Source: an uncultured Pirellulales bacterium (GTDB lineage Bacteria; Planctomycetota; Planctomycetia; Pirellulales; Thermoguttaceae). Taken from it: 64,000 nucleotides of DNA. Made by a program: the position numbers and the translations under genes. Within the stretch, counting starts at the first letter, position 1; every line of letters starts with the position of its first letter. The notes beneath the pieces are model-generated. The model was not told the origin of the DNA and did no database searches. It was given only the letters and a program-made list of their open reading frames with translations. The stretch lies in NCBI GenBank assembly GCA_938015445.1, contig CALLPE010000011.1:93438-157437 (forward strand), given 5' to 3'. Below, one piece after another: positions 43,535-52,101 of this stretch.

Positions 43535-45078
43535 GCCGGCCGTGGCCCATTCGCCGATGGTCCGATGCCGAAGCAATGGCGGAAAAGTTTCTCCGGGCCG
43601 GTCTTAGCCCATCGGCAGCACGCCAGAAAGCGGCACTGCTGGGCCGGATCGCCGATTGGTTGCGCAGCACCACCAGCCACACCAGCACCAGCCACACCAG
43701 CACCAGCCACAGTAGCACCAGCCACAGCAGCCACAGTAGCCGCATCAGCCACAGCAGCCAATCTGCTCCGGGGCCACAGCCGCAGGACGAAGAGGGAGCG
43801 GGGGCCATGGAAGATTCTCCGGCCCTTGCCACCGCGGTAAACGACGCGCAGGTGCTGTTTGTTCCCGGTCGAATCGAGGTGCTGGGCAAGCATACCGACT
43901 ACGCTGGTGGGCGGAGCATGATTGCGGCCGTAGAGCGTGGATTTTGCGTGGCCGTGCGTCCTCGGCACGACGACCTTGTTGTCGTGGCCGACGCGGTGCG
44001 CAGCCAGTCGCTCCGCTTCCGCATCGGCCCGGAGCTTGTGCCGCAAACTGGGCACTGGTCCAACTATCCGATGACGGTAGCCCGTCGCCTGGCCCGCAAT
44101 TTCCCCACCGCCCGGCGCGGTGCAGACGTGATTTTCGCCAGCGACCTTCCCCCGGCGGCCGGCATGAGCAGCTCCAGTGCACTGGTAGTGGCGATGTTTT
44201 TGGCCCTTCGGGCAGCCAATCCGCTGGAAAACGAGCCGCTTGCGCGACCATTGCTGGCCGACGACACGGTGCTGGCCGGTTACCTGGGCTGCATAGAAAA
44301 CGGTCAGAGTTTCGGTCCGCTGGCCGGCGATCGTGGCGTGGGAACCTTCGGCGGCAGCGAAGACCACACGGCGATAGTTTGCGGGCGGAACGGCTATATT
44401 GGGCAGTATAGTTACTGTCCCATAGTGCTGGAGCGCTGGTTGCCCATGCCTAGCGATTACGTGTTTGCCATCGGCTCAAGCGGGGTAGCTGCCGAGAAGA
44501 CCGGCGCAGCGCTGGAGAAGTACAACGCCGCCTCGCGGATGACAGCCTGTTTGCTGCAACTGTGGCGCCAAACGACCGGCCGCGCCGACCCGCACTTGGC
44601 CGCCGCGATGAACTCCGCGCCTGACGCAGCCAGCCGACTGTATCGGGCTGTCGTCGAGGCATCAGAACAGCAGCGACTGGGACTGTCGGCCTCTGCGCTA
44701 ATCGCCCGGCTGGAACAATTCATCGCCGAATCCGAGCAAATCGTCCCCGCTGCCGGCGACGCCTTACAGCGCGGCGACCTGGCCGCGCTGGGCGACATAG
44801 TGGACCGCTCCCAGCGCCTGGCTGAACAACTGCTGGGCAACCAAACGCCAGAAACGATTTGCCTTGCCCGAAGCGCCCGGCGGCTGGGAGCTTCGGCGGC
44901 ATCGGCTTTCGGGGCGGGGTTCGGCGGAAGCGTTTGGGCACTGGTCGAGCAGTCGCAGGCCGCAGAGTTTCTGCAAAAATGGTCGCTCGCTTACCGTCAA
45001 ACCTTCCCCCAACACGCGGCCCACTCCCAATTCTTCACCACCGCCGCCGGCCCTGGGGCCTTCCGGCTGCCCGATTGA
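43531..45078 (+). CDS. GHMP sugar kinase (galactokinase-like) with Ser/Thr/His repeat insert
   Basis: A galactokinase-like enzyme of 515 residues, longer than the usual 350-400. GHMP motif 1 is VPGRIEVLGKHTDYAGG (111-127), motif 2 is DLPPAAGMSSSSALVVA and motif 3 is FGAGFGGSVWALV. The usual Glu of GEHTDY is Lys. Before the fold lies an odd segment at about 46-78 made almost only of Ser, Thr and His (DNA 43666-43764, a CCAGCCACA-type minisatellite). It starts within the end of the nucleotidyltransferase gene. The substrate could be galactose or another sugar phosphorylated at C1. Confidence 0.83.
   Translation: MSRPWPIRRWSDAEAMAEKFLRAGLSPSAARQKAALLGRIADWLRSTTSHTSTSHTSTSHSSTSHSSHSSRISHSSQSAPGPQPQDEEGAGAMEDSPALATAVNDAQVLFVPGRIEVLGKHTDYAGGRSMIAAVERGFCVAVRPRHDDLVVVADAVRSQSLRFRIGPELVPQTGHWSNYPMTVARRLARNFPTARRGADVIFASDLPPAAGMSSSSALVVAMFLALRAANPLENEPLARPLLADDTVLAGYLGCIENGQSFGPLAGDRGVGTFGGSEDHTAIVCGRNGYIGQYSYCPIVLERWLPMPSDYVFAIGSSGVAAEKTGAALEKYNAASRMTACLLQLWRQTTGRADPHLAAAMNSAPDAASRLYRAVVEASEQQRLGLSASALIARLEQFIAESEQIVPAAGDALQRGDLAALGDIVDRSQRLAEQLLGNQTPETICLARSARRLGASAASAFGAGFGGSVWALVEQSQAAEFLQKWSLAYRQTFPQHAAHSQFFTTAAGPGAFRLPD
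43666..43764 (+). repeat. In-frame minisatellite in the sugar kinase gene
   Basis: About 99 bases built from CACCAGCCACA and CAGCAC units, with AGTAGC variants later. The repeat encodes TSHTS/SSH units. It is in phase with the kinase gene, so length changes by whole units would keep the frame. Confidence 0.85.
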
Positions 45079-45115
45079 ACCCCACCGCTTCGCACGCCGG
45101 ACGCCCCCTTGGTAA

Positions 45116-45151
45116 GATGCACACTACCAGTTTGATGCACACTGCCAAACT
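45116..45151. repeat. 18-bp tandem duplication upstream of archease
   Basis: GATGCACACTRCCA with four following bases is repeated at 45116-45133 and 45134-45151, with a few differences. Confidence 0.8.
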
Positions 45152-45208
45152 GTCAAATGCCGTGCTCGTAGTTCAAACGGTGTACGCGAACTAGCACCGA
45201 GACAAACA

Positions 45209-45619
45209 ATGTACGAAATTTTCGAGCACACCGCCGATCTCGGCCTGCGCATAACGGCAGCCGACCTTAACACCCTACTGGCCGAAGCCGCCAAAGCGAT
45301 GTTTGCGGCCATGTTGGAGGACATCAGCCGGGTAAGGCCGCAGCAGGCCCGTCGCTTCCGCCTTCTTGCCGATAGCTACGACTACCTGCTGCACGATTGG
45401 CTGGCAGAGTTGCTTTATATCTTCCACGCCGAGCGGATGCTGTTCTGCCGTTTCGAGGTGACCGTCGGCGACTCGGCGCTGGACGCCACCGCCTGGGGCG
45501 AGCCGGCCGATCCCTCGCGCCATGCGATAGACATAGAACTTAAAGCCGTCACCTACCATCGGCTAAAGGTCGAACCGACTTCCGATGGCTGGCTGGCCGA
45601 GGTGATTATCGACACATGA
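45209..45619 (+). CDS. Archease
   Basis: A 136-residue archease: FEHTADLGLRITA at the start, the helix LLHDWLAELLYIFHAE, WGEPADPSRHAIDIELKAVT followed by YHRLKV, and the terminal Asp of VIIDT. The conserved His and Asp residues form the metal site. Archease stimulates the RNA ligase RtcB in tRNA splicing or RNA repair. No rtcB is found in this window, so its partner must be encoded elsewhere. It stands alone between the sugar kinase and the FecR-like gene. Start ATG is well supported by the family. Confidence 0.92.
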   Translation: MYEIFEHTADLGLRITAADLNTLLAEAAKAMFAAMLEDISRVRPQQARRFRLLADSYDYLLHDWLAELLYIFHAERMLFCRFEVTVGDSALDATAWGEPADPSRHAIDIELKAVTYHRLKVEPTSDGWLAEVIIDT

Positions 45620-45817
45620 TTCTTTCGCGACATCATCTTATCGGCACCCAACCACCGCACGCGCAGCCCCGGCCGAGACCGTAAGACCGGACCGACAAGC
45701 CGGTTGCCCTCGTCTACCGTCCCGCCGCTTTCTCCGCGGACTGATCTGACAACCCCAAGTCGTGTGGAAAGTGGTAGCAAGAAAATTGGTATCGAGAAAA
45801 GGTGCCGCAGAAAACTT

Positions 45818-45908
45818 AGAGGCTCTAACAAAACAGAACCCCAAAGAGGTTTGGCTAACAACATGCTGCGGCTACAATGCCAGAAATGGTCGTTTTGTCA
45901 GAGGCTCT
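45818..45908 (-). repeat. Dispersed intergenic element, copy B (overlaps the FecR-like gene end)
   Basis: 91 bp with imperfect 17-bp inverted ends: AGAGGCTCTAACAAAAC (45818-45834) and GTTTTGTCAGAGGCTCT (45892-45908), two mismatches. On the minus strand it aligns with copies A, C and D. It contains the final codons and stop (45855) of the FecR-like gene. Confidence 0.8.
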
Positions 45909-47375
45909 TATTTTGTTTCCCAGTCCACACCGCCACCCGCTGCTCAGCGCTTGTGGTTGCGAGTGCGGCGGTGCGCCCTCTTGCGGCTGGATGGGAGACG
46001 GCGGCTCGGCCGGCTTGCCCCGTGTGACCCAGATACGCTCGATCGTCAAAGCGCAGTTGTTCTCCGGCGCGTCGAACACCAGGAAAAAGGCCACCAATTT
46101 GCCATCCAGCGGAACGACGTCCTGGTGTCGGGTACGCCGGAAATCGCTCAGCGGCAACGACAGTGTATGCCAGCGCCCGGCTTGCGTCTGCTTCAGGTTG
46201 CCCGATGTCAGCACGGTGGAGACAGGATGTCCGAAGTCGTACTGCCGGCAAACCAGATACAGCAGAAACGTGCCCGGCTGCTGCACCCGATAGCGGATGT
46301 GAATCCAACTGTCGTCGTGGAGTGTGAACAGGCCCTCGTTCCACGCGTTGTGGCTGCGGATTTGGCATCGCCTCTGACCGTGCTGGGACTGGTCCACGAC
46401 GCACACTGCACACACCGCGGCTGAGGAACCTTCGGGCAAGTCGTCGAAGACCAACTGACCAGTCTGCCAGCCGTGGGGCAGCCCGGCAGAAAACTCCAGC
46501 GACCAGTGGTCCGGGACGGCGCACAGGGGCAACGGGCGCAAGTCGGCTTGTGGCGAAACTTCGGCCGTCTCGCCCCCGGTCAATCGCACCGCACGCCTAT
46601 CGGAAAGTCGCTGCACGCGAACATCGCCTTGCAGCACGGCCACCCGCGTCCGCTGCTGCCCGCGCGAAACCGACAGCCGCGTTCCCAACACTTCAACAAG
46701 CGCTTCCGGCGTGGAAAAGACCAACGGCGCACCAGCGCCACGCCGCTTTACCGACGCGGTAACATTGCCGTACTCTATGTGGATGAACTGCTGGTCGTCG
46801 GCGGCAAACACTACCCGGCTGTCTCCGGCTACCACTACCGACGTCCCGTCGACCAGCATGACCTCTGCCTGTGCATCCGACCCTAAGGTGGAAACAGTCT
46901 GCCCGGCCAATACGGGCCGCCCGTCCTTTGCCGGAGCGATCTGGGTGCCTGCTCCGTTGATTTCTACCTTCCCAACCACGTTCGCCAAGTGGCCGACGAT
47001 TTTCTGCTCATCACCGGCCCCGCGGCGATGGGCGCGCGTGGGCCACAACGCCACGGCCACGGCCACGGCCAGCACAACCACTGCCACGCCCGAGGCCACT
47101 GCCCACCCCAGCCGCCAACGCTTATCCAGCCGCCGTGAACCGCCGCATTCCGGCTGGCAATCGTCGCACTGCTGTTCGTCCGAGCCTAACTCCTTAGCAG
47201 CCTGCTCGTGCAAATCGCAACACAGCGACATGAAGCGGATGTAATAGTCGCGAGCTTCCGGCGCGGCGCGCAGAATGGCCCCCAGCGCCGCGCGGCGGCC
47301 TGGCGTAAGCCGTCCGTCGGCCAGGTCCGACAGCAATTGCTCCAACTCGCCGATTTGTCGGTCGGTAAGGCTCAT
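45855..47375 (-). CDS. FecR-like membrane protein with sugar-binding-like C-terminal domain
   Basis: A 506-residue protein. The N-terminal cytoplasmic part (MSLTDRQIGELEQLLSDLAD) resembles the anti-sigma binding region found beside planctomycete ECF factors. One transmembrane segment follows (AVASGVAVVVLAVAVAVAL). A FecR-type domain is read as VVGKVEINGAGTQ, LVDGTSVVVAGDSRV and EVLGTRLSVS. The last 200 residues look like a beta-sandwich of the lectin type. Its ATG overlaps the sigma factor stop (ATGA). The final 18 residues, ending in IVAAACC, come from a dispersed repeat. Confidence 0.82.
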   Translation of the reverse strand: MSLTDRQIGELEQLLSDLADGRLTPGRRAALGAILRAAPEARDYYIRFMSLCCDLHEQAAKELGSDEQQCDDCQPECGGSRRLDKRWRLGWAVASGVAVVVLAVAVAVALWPTRAHRRGAGDEQKIVGHLANVVGKVEINGAGTQIAPAKDGRPVLAGQTVSTLGSDAQAEVMLVDGTSVVVAGDSRVVFAADDQQFIHIEYGNVTASVKRRGAGAPLVFSTPEALVEVLGTRLSVSRGQQRTRVAVLQGDVRVQRLSDRRAVRLTGGETAEVSPQADLRPLPLCAVPDHWSLEFSAGLPHGWQTGQLVFDDLPEGSSAAVCAVCVVDQSQHGQRRCQIRSHNAWNEGLFTLHDDSWIHIRYRVQQPGTFLLYLVCRQYDFGHPVSTVLTSGNLKQTQAGRWHTLSLPLSDFRRTRHQDVVPLDGKLVAFFLVFDAPENNCALTIERIWVTRGKPAEPPSPIQPQEGAPPHSQPQALSSGWRCGLGNKIRASDKTTISGIVAAACC

Positions 47376-47935
47376 CGGGCGCTTGGCTCCGCAATGCGCA
47401 GGGTGACGCAATCGAACAGCGCTTTGCGAATTCGGTACAGGGCCTTGTAAGCAGCCTCTAACGAGCGACCAGAGGCTTCGGCTGCCCGCTGCACCCCCCC
47501 GCCTGGTTCATATCGCGCAAGGATCATTCGCCGGTCGCGTTCCGATAGCCGTTTCATGCATTCCTCCAGGGCCTCGCGCCGGCGGTCCAACTGCGGCGCA
47601 AGCTCGATTGCTCGTCCGGCAACAGCTTCTAACAAGTCGTCTTCCAATAGCAGATCGGCCCGCGCCGACCGCCTGCGGTGGTTCAACACCTTCAGGAACG
47701 CCACCCGGCAGGCCCAGGCGACAAAATCCGTGCCCGGCTGGAAACTGTCGAACTTCTCCCACAGCACCACCGCGGTCTCTTGCAGCAGGTCCTCAGCATC
47801 GGCGCGATTGGCCACCAGCGTGAAGATGTAGGCCATAATGCGGTGCTGGTGCCGCGTGTACAACCGCAGAAACAAAGCATGAGAGTCTGCATTTGCCCCA
47901 GATTCGGCCTGCACGCGATGCTTCGGCTGACTCAT
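47372..47935 (-). CDS. ECF-type RNA polymerase sigma factor
   Basis: From ATG 47935 the protein is 187 residues. Sigma region 2 is seen as FLRLYTRHQHRIMAYIFTL and ANRADAEDLLQETAVVLWEK, and region 4 as MKRLSERDRRMILARYEPGG with an HTH in VQRAAEASGRSLEAAYKAL. This is the planctomycete/verrucomicrobial group of ECF factors that is paired with FecR-like membrane proteins, here overlapping downstream by four bases. The pair probably controls an envelope response. The frame is open far upstream to 48202 but without similarity. Confidence 0.9.
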   Translation of the reverse strand: MSQPKHRVQAESGANADSHALFLRLYTRHQHRIMAYIFTLVANRADAEDLLQETAVVLWEKFDSFQPGTDFVAWACRVAFLKVLNHRRRSARADLLLEDDLLEAVAGRAIELAPQLDRRREALEECMKRLSERDRRMILARYEPGGGVQRAAEASGRSLEAAYKALYRIRKALFDCVTLRIAEPSAR

Positions 47936-48677
47936 CTTCAGACGGCAACGTTCGGTGGTTTCGCTCTCAACGCCGATGCTTATTCCCGGTGAAGGTCCCT
48001 GCTTTGATTGTAATGTCTGCCCGACGCAAATTTCGGACAATTCTAATCGACCCGATTTTCGATTGTCCGCAAATTGGAGCGCTTCACCTCCTTGTTTTCC
48101 AAGGGCCAAAGCCCTCCGATTGCGCACATCCACGCAGGTGGCCAGAATAACAACCAACAGCCCGCTACACTGCCTTGCCTGCGCGCTACGCAATTCGCAC
48201 ATCTGCCCAGGATAACTGCACAGGCCGAAAAAAGCACCGCGTCGGCATCGGTGGATAAGTTAGAACAATCAATACACAAAATCGAGGAGAAATAAAGGGA
48301 ACAGAATCTAGATATCTGATTGGCGAAGGCCGTCGTCTTTTTGCCACCCTGTCCGGCCGCTGCCCTATGCCTCGACCACAGCTTGCGGCGCGTCAGAAGC
48401 CCCGCGCGGGGATAAAAACATCGATCTGGGGGTCCACGCGTGCTATCAGCTTGGCGAACTGCTCGTTTCGTGGATTAAACCGCTTGCAGACAGCGGCAGA
48501 ACGTAGATATTCACCCAACCCGGTAGGCAATTGCGGCCACTTGTCAGCAACTCACTGCTTGACAACGAGTTACGGCGAACCGTCTGGTTAACTTAGGCAA
48601 CTTAGGTAAGCCGAAACGCGGATTGGCCGAATGTTTACCGCTCGCTTGACGTAAATACTTGCTACATAAGGGTTTGA
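47936..48677. other. Long non-coding interval, no gene seen
   Basis: About 740 bases between the sigma factor gene and tRNA-Val. Short frames here have no ribosome site or family similarity. A small duplication, AACTTAGGY twice, lies at about 48590-48608. A non-coding RNA cannot be excluded. Confidence 0.35.
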
Positions 48678-48751
48678 TGGGCGATGACAGGTTCGAACTG
48701 TCGCCCTCCACGTTGTAAGCGTGGCGCTCTGACCAACTGAGCTAATCGCCC
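48678..48751 (-). tRNA. tRNA-Val (anticodon TAC)
   Basis: On the minus strand the acceptor stem GGGCGAT (from 48751) pairs with ATCGCCC at 48679-48685. The D-arm is AGCTCAGTTGGTCAGAGC. The anticodon stem CCACG/CGTGG has loop CTTACAA (anticodon TAC at 48715-48717), and the T-arm is GACAGTTCGAACCTGTC. The discriminator is A; CCA is not encoded. Confidence 0.95.
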
Positions 48752-48778
48752 GGGGAACATCATCAGCGGGATTGTTTT

Positions 48779-48857
48779 CCCACTTTCAAGATAGTCCCAT
48801 TTTCAAGATAGTATCGCCGCGCAGCGTGGCGTGTCAATAAAGTGGCGTGTCGATAAA
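48779..48857. repeat. Two neighbouring tandem duplications
   Basis: CCCAYTTTCAAGATAGT is repeated at 48779-48795 and 48796-48812. GTGGCGTGTCRATAAA is repeated at 48826-48841 and 48842-48857. Each pair differs at one base. They lie just upstream of tRNA-Val, where its promoter should be. Confidence 0.9.
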
Positions 48858-48980
48858 AAAGTCGTAGAGACCGCAAGCGAACTGTGTGACGTGTGCAATT
48901 GACACCGAGGGGGCGCGTCGTCATAATCCCGCTTCCCGGCCGCTAGGGTAGTTGCGCGCCATCGCGGCCGGTGGTGATTT

Positions 48981-49008
48981 AAAAAAGACATCGCAAAAAA
49001 GACATCGG
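48981..49008. repeat. 14-bp tandem duplication
   Basis: AAAAAAGACATCGS is repeated at 48981-48994 and 48995-49008, followed by two shorter related units (AAAGACGCCGG, AAAGACCAGG). Confidence 0.85.
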
Positions 49009-49292
49009 AAAGACGCCGGAAAGACCAGGCGCTGGGCGCCGGCGAAACACTCGGCCGCGGCGTGCGGCATTGCCGGCGGCCGGCGACGGCTGGTCAGTTC
49101 GGACTTGTCGTATTGGCCTTTCGGTACTCCTGCGATTTTGGCCTTACTCGAGGCTGTAGTAATATTTCGGCGCCGTCGGGGCGCGGCGCAACTTGCGCAA
49201 GGCTTGCGCGGCCGATGCAACAGCGCGAATCCGCAAATAACCCACGCGCTGGGCAAGACGCCTTAATTTCCCCCACCAAGGGAACGGGAACC

Positions 49293-50330
49293 TTGCGCGC
49301 AGCGGGTGTCAAGAGTCGCCAGCCAGTAGCCGGTGGTTTATTGCGGGCATTGGCCGGATTGCTTCTACTTCAGACAACAATAGTTTTCGCTGCCGAGCCA
49401 GTCGTTGCGCCAGAGCCACCACCATCGCTATCGGTCGCGCAGCCCGATGCCACCGACAAGCCGCCGGTCTTCGATTCGCCGGGCCGCCATGTCGAAAGCA
49501 GTTGGGGGGCGCTTCAGCGGGATTGGGGGCCGCCGGCGGCCATCGGCGCGTACGTGGACCAAAGAGGCCGGATGACGGAGCTGGACGGCGCGGAGTGCCC
49601 TTGCCCACGCCCTTATGCGCATCTGCCGCTGCGGCAACGGCTGGGAAGTTTTTTCGGGGTGCAGCATTACGGCGACGAGCACCGTGGGCAGCTTATGCAG
49701 CGCGAAAGCTGGCTGCGGCGGCCGCTGAGCGTCGCTTGGTTTGCCGGCGGCGTTTTCGGCGGCACGATCATCAGCGATTGGGTAGATGGGGAAGAAGGCT
49801 TCTTCGGCGGTCTGCGGTTGGGATACGATTTGAATCAATATTGGGGGCTGGAAATGCGCTTCTCGTGGGGCAATGTGGCCCTGCGCGACAGCGCGCGCGC
49901 GATAGCGTATCAGAATTACATGGACGACCTGGCCGGCTATCCCCCTAACCACGCGCACCGCCGCCGCTACGACGGCACGCGATACGCGTCGCTGTTCCTT
50001 TGGGATTTGCAAGCGGTCTATTATCCCTGGGGCGATAGCGGACTGCGACCTTACTTGCTGGTCGGGCTGGGCACGTCGCACATCAGCTTCCAAGACCGTG
50101 CAGCGATGGGCCACGACGTGACGCAACTGGGTATGCCGATTGGCATGGGGTTGAAATTCCGCATCCACAAGGCGCTGGCACTACGGGTCGAGTGCATCGA
50201 CAACATCGCTGTGGCTTCGCAAGGGCTGAACACCCTCCACAACCTGTCGCTGACCGGTGCAGCGGAGTTCCGCTTCGGAGGCTCCAAGAAACACTACTGG
50301 CCGTGGAACCCCGGTACACTCAACTGGTGA
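49293..50330 (+). CDS. Outer-membrane beta-barrel protein
   Basis: The protein has a signal-like start (LLRALAGLLLLQTTIVFAAEP) and a C-terminal half with the alternating strand pattern of an outer-membrane barrel: FFGGLRLGYDLNQYWGLEMR, then LRPYLLVGLGTSHISFQ, GMGLKFRIHKALALRVECID and LTGAAEFRFGG at the end. The most likely start is TTG 49293, because AAGGGA lies ten bases before it and the signal peptide follows; an upstream ATG at 49062 would add 77 residues of random-looking sequence. Its ligand or role is not known; it could be a small porin or OmpA-type barrel. Confidence 0.7.
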   Translation: MRAAGVKSRQPVAGGLLRALAGLLLLQTTIVFAAEPVVAPEPPPSLSVAQPDATDKPPVFDSPGRHVESSWGALQRDWGPPAAIGAYVDQRGRMTELDGAECPCPRPYAHLPLRQRLGSFFGVQHYGDEHRGQLMQRESWLRRPLSVAWFAGGVFGGTIISDWVDGEEGFFGGLRLGYDLNQYWGLEMRFSWGNVALRDSARAIAYQNYMDDLAGYPPNHAHRRRYDGTRYASLFLWDLQAVYYPWGDSGLRPYLLVGLGTSHISFQDRAAMGHDVTQLGMPIGMGLKFRIHKALALRVECIDNIAVASQGLNTLHNLSLTGAAEFRFGGSKKHYWPWNPGTLNW

Positions 50331-50397
50331 GAGCCATAGGCCGCGGCGCCGGCGCTGCGCCAAAGTCGGGCGGAGCAGCGGCCGGCGGTGTGAGCCG

Positions 50398-50736
50398 CTA
50401 CGCCTCGGCCGCTTTGCGGTGGGCGGCCCATTGCTTGTCGATAGCCATCTGCATCGCTTCTTCGGCTTCTCCTAAACGGCCCGCCTTTTGGCAGGTGATG
50501 CTTAGCGCCATGTAGCTGAACGGGTCATCAGGGTCTAACTCGCACACCCGTTTTGCGTGGCGAACCGCCTCGTCGTGTCGCCCCTGTTTGCTGTAAAAGA
50601 CACTGAGAGCGGCGTGCGCCAACACGTAGTGCGGCTCATCGGAAACCAAAGACTCTAATCGAGCGACCGCCTCTTCCAATTTCCCGGCTTGTTGCAAGGC
50701 GATGGCTTCGTCGTAACGCTGGTCGGCGGTCGACAT
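50398..50736 (-). CDS. TPR-repeat protein
   Basis: A 112-residue protein made of three tetratricopeptide units, for example RYDEAIALQQAGKLEEAVAR, HAALSVFYSKQGRHDEAVRH and MALSITCQKAGRLGEAEEAM. TPR proteins mediate protein contacts. There is no signal peptide. The ATG is preceded by AGGAGCC at about nine bases on the minus strand. It lies between the barrel gene and a hydrolase gene, with no evident partner. Confidence 0.85.
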   Translation of the reverse strand: MSTADQRYDEAIALQQAGKLEEAVARLESLVSDEPHYVLAHAALSVFYSKQGRHDEAVRHAKRVCELDPDDPFSYMALSITCQKAGRLGEAEEAMQMAIDKQWAAHRKAAEA

Positions 50737-50751
50737 AACAGTTGGCTCCTG

Positions 50752-50918
50752 ACTGATAAAACTGATAAACTGGACAACCTGGCTGGTGAACTGACTGATG
50801 ACGATCTTGCCACTAACGACAGACTGGCCTGCTGGCCAATTTTAACGTAACAGATTAGCCCGCTGGTCAAGCACAACGTTTTGGCCTGCTGGACAAGTAT
50901 ACCTGCTGGACAAGTATA
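50752..50918. repeat. Cluster of short tandem duplications
   Basis: ACTGATAAA is exactly doubled at 50752-50769, and CCTGCTGGACAAGTATA is exactly doubled at 50885-50918. Several further GCTGG variants lie between. The region separates the TPR gene from the hydrolase gene. Confidence 0.88.
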
Positions 50919-50976
50919 ACGGTCGGAGGTAGCCAGTCAAACGGGCAGGCCGCGACAAATCGCCGGCTCTGCACAA

Positions 50977-51849
50977 TCACTGGCCCCTTGGCGGCAAAGC
51001 AGCCAGAAACTGTTTGAGTTGTTCGTAGTACGTCGGCGGCAACGGGTCGTTGTGGTCGTGTCTGGGGAGGTAGATAAAATGCTTCGGCTCGTTGGCCGCC
51101 TCGAACAACTTGCGGCCCAATTCGTAGGGGACGATCGAATCCGGCTGTCCGTGGCACATCAGCAGCGGCCCGCGGTAGTTGCCGATCTTGCTGAGCGAGT
51201 CCAGGCGGTTGCGCATCAGCCAGCGCACCGGTAGCCAAGGGAAGTGGTAGGCGGCCACGTCGGGCAGGGAAGTGAAGGTCTTTTGCAGCACTAGCGCCCG
51301 CGCCCCGTCGGCGGCAGCCAAATCGACGGCCACGCCTCCGCCGAGCGATTCGCCCATCAATACGATTTGGCTTTCGGCGATGCCCTCGCGCGCGGCCAGC
51401 CAGGTACGTGCCGCCCGAGCATCGGCCAGTATGCCGGCTTCGGTGGGTCTGCCTTCGCTGCGGCCGTAACCGCGATAGTCGAAAATGAGCACTGACACTC
51501 CCACCCGATTCTGGAGCATCCACAACAGCTCGGCCCGATGTGTGATGTTTCCCGCGTTACCGTGGCAGAATAGCACGCTGGCCAGTGGTTGGGGATGCGG
51601 TAGATACCAGCCGTGCAGCCGCACGCCGTCGGCGGCGGTAAACTGGGCGTCTTCGTAGCGCAAGTCCAGCGGCTTCCAGTCGCCTTCTGGATACCGGATG
51701 GGAAAATACACCAACGATTCTTCGAGGAACATCGACAGCACCACCACCGTGGCATAGCCCAGCGCCGTCGCGACAATGGCACTAGCTGCCAATCGGCGCC
51801 CGCTGCGGCGCCGTCGCTGAGTGTCGCCGTTGTCGCACTCGGCTGTCAT
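50977..51849 (-). CDS. Membrane-anchored alpha/beta-hydrolase
   Basis: From ATG 51849 the 290-residue protein has an N-terminal membrane segment (IVATALGYATVVVLSMFL), then an alpha/beta-hydrolase of the Bem46/DUF class. The oxyanion strand is SVLFCHGNAGNITHR, the nucleophile elbow is IVLMGESLGGGVAVD with an intact Ser, the acid is in LLMCHGQPDSIVP, and the His is in YLPRHDHNDP. It should be active as an esterase or thioesterase on the membrane side. The frame is open to 52077 without similarity. A 13-bp exact duplication lies just upstream. Confidence 0.85.
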   Translation of the reverse strand: MTAECDNGDTQRRRRSGRRLAASAIVATALGYATVVVLSMFLEESLVYFPIRYPEGDWKPLDLRYEDAQFTAADGVRLHGWYLPHPQPLASVLFCHGNAGNITHRAELLWMLQNRVGVSVLIFDYRGYGRSEGRPTEAGILADARAARTWLAAREGIAESQIVLMGESLGGGVAVDLAAADGARALVLQKTFTSLPDVAAYHFPWLPVRWLMRNRLDSLSKIGNYRGPLLMCHGQPDSIVPYELGRKLFEAANEPKHFIYLPRHDHNDPLPPTYYEQLKQFLAALPPRGQ

Positions 51850-51938
51850 TGTTGCTGATTGTCTTGCGGTGCAGGGCGACAGTAATGCTTGCCCGCCGTC
51901 CGCCGTGCCAGGCGATTGATTCAATTGTAGCGATCGGA

Positions 51939-51964
51939 TATACAATTCTGTTATACAATTCTGT
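51939..51964. repeat. 13-bp exact tandem duplication
   Basis: TATACAATTCTGT occurs at 51939-51951 and again at 51952-51964. It lies upstream of the hydrolase gene and could carry its -10 box (TACAAT on the plus strand, ATTGTA on the minus). Confidence 0.9.
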
Positions 51965-52101
51965 AAGCTAGCTAGGTGCGAAGTATGGGCGTTCTCTCGT
52001 TTGGGCAATGATGGGTCGGCGTGCGCCGTCTGAATAAGCGTGGAGTGGTGGCGAAGAAACGACGGAAAGCGGTCCACTAGCGACCGCCGGGAGGATGTGT
52101 C

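Noticed and set aside
43477-44367. Minus-strand frame opposite the sugar kinase with VAGAGVAG repeats
   Set aside because: It is the complement of the in-frame minisatellite; the GHMP motifs on the plus strand show which strand codes.
48367-48591. Short frame in the gap upstream of tRNA-Val
   Set aside because: No ribosome site, no hydrophobic or family pattern; left as non-coding.
49062-49292. N-terminal extension of the outer-membrane barrel protein
   Set aside because: The signal peptide begins after residue 78 and a ribosome site precedes TTG 49293; the extension looks like untranslated leader.
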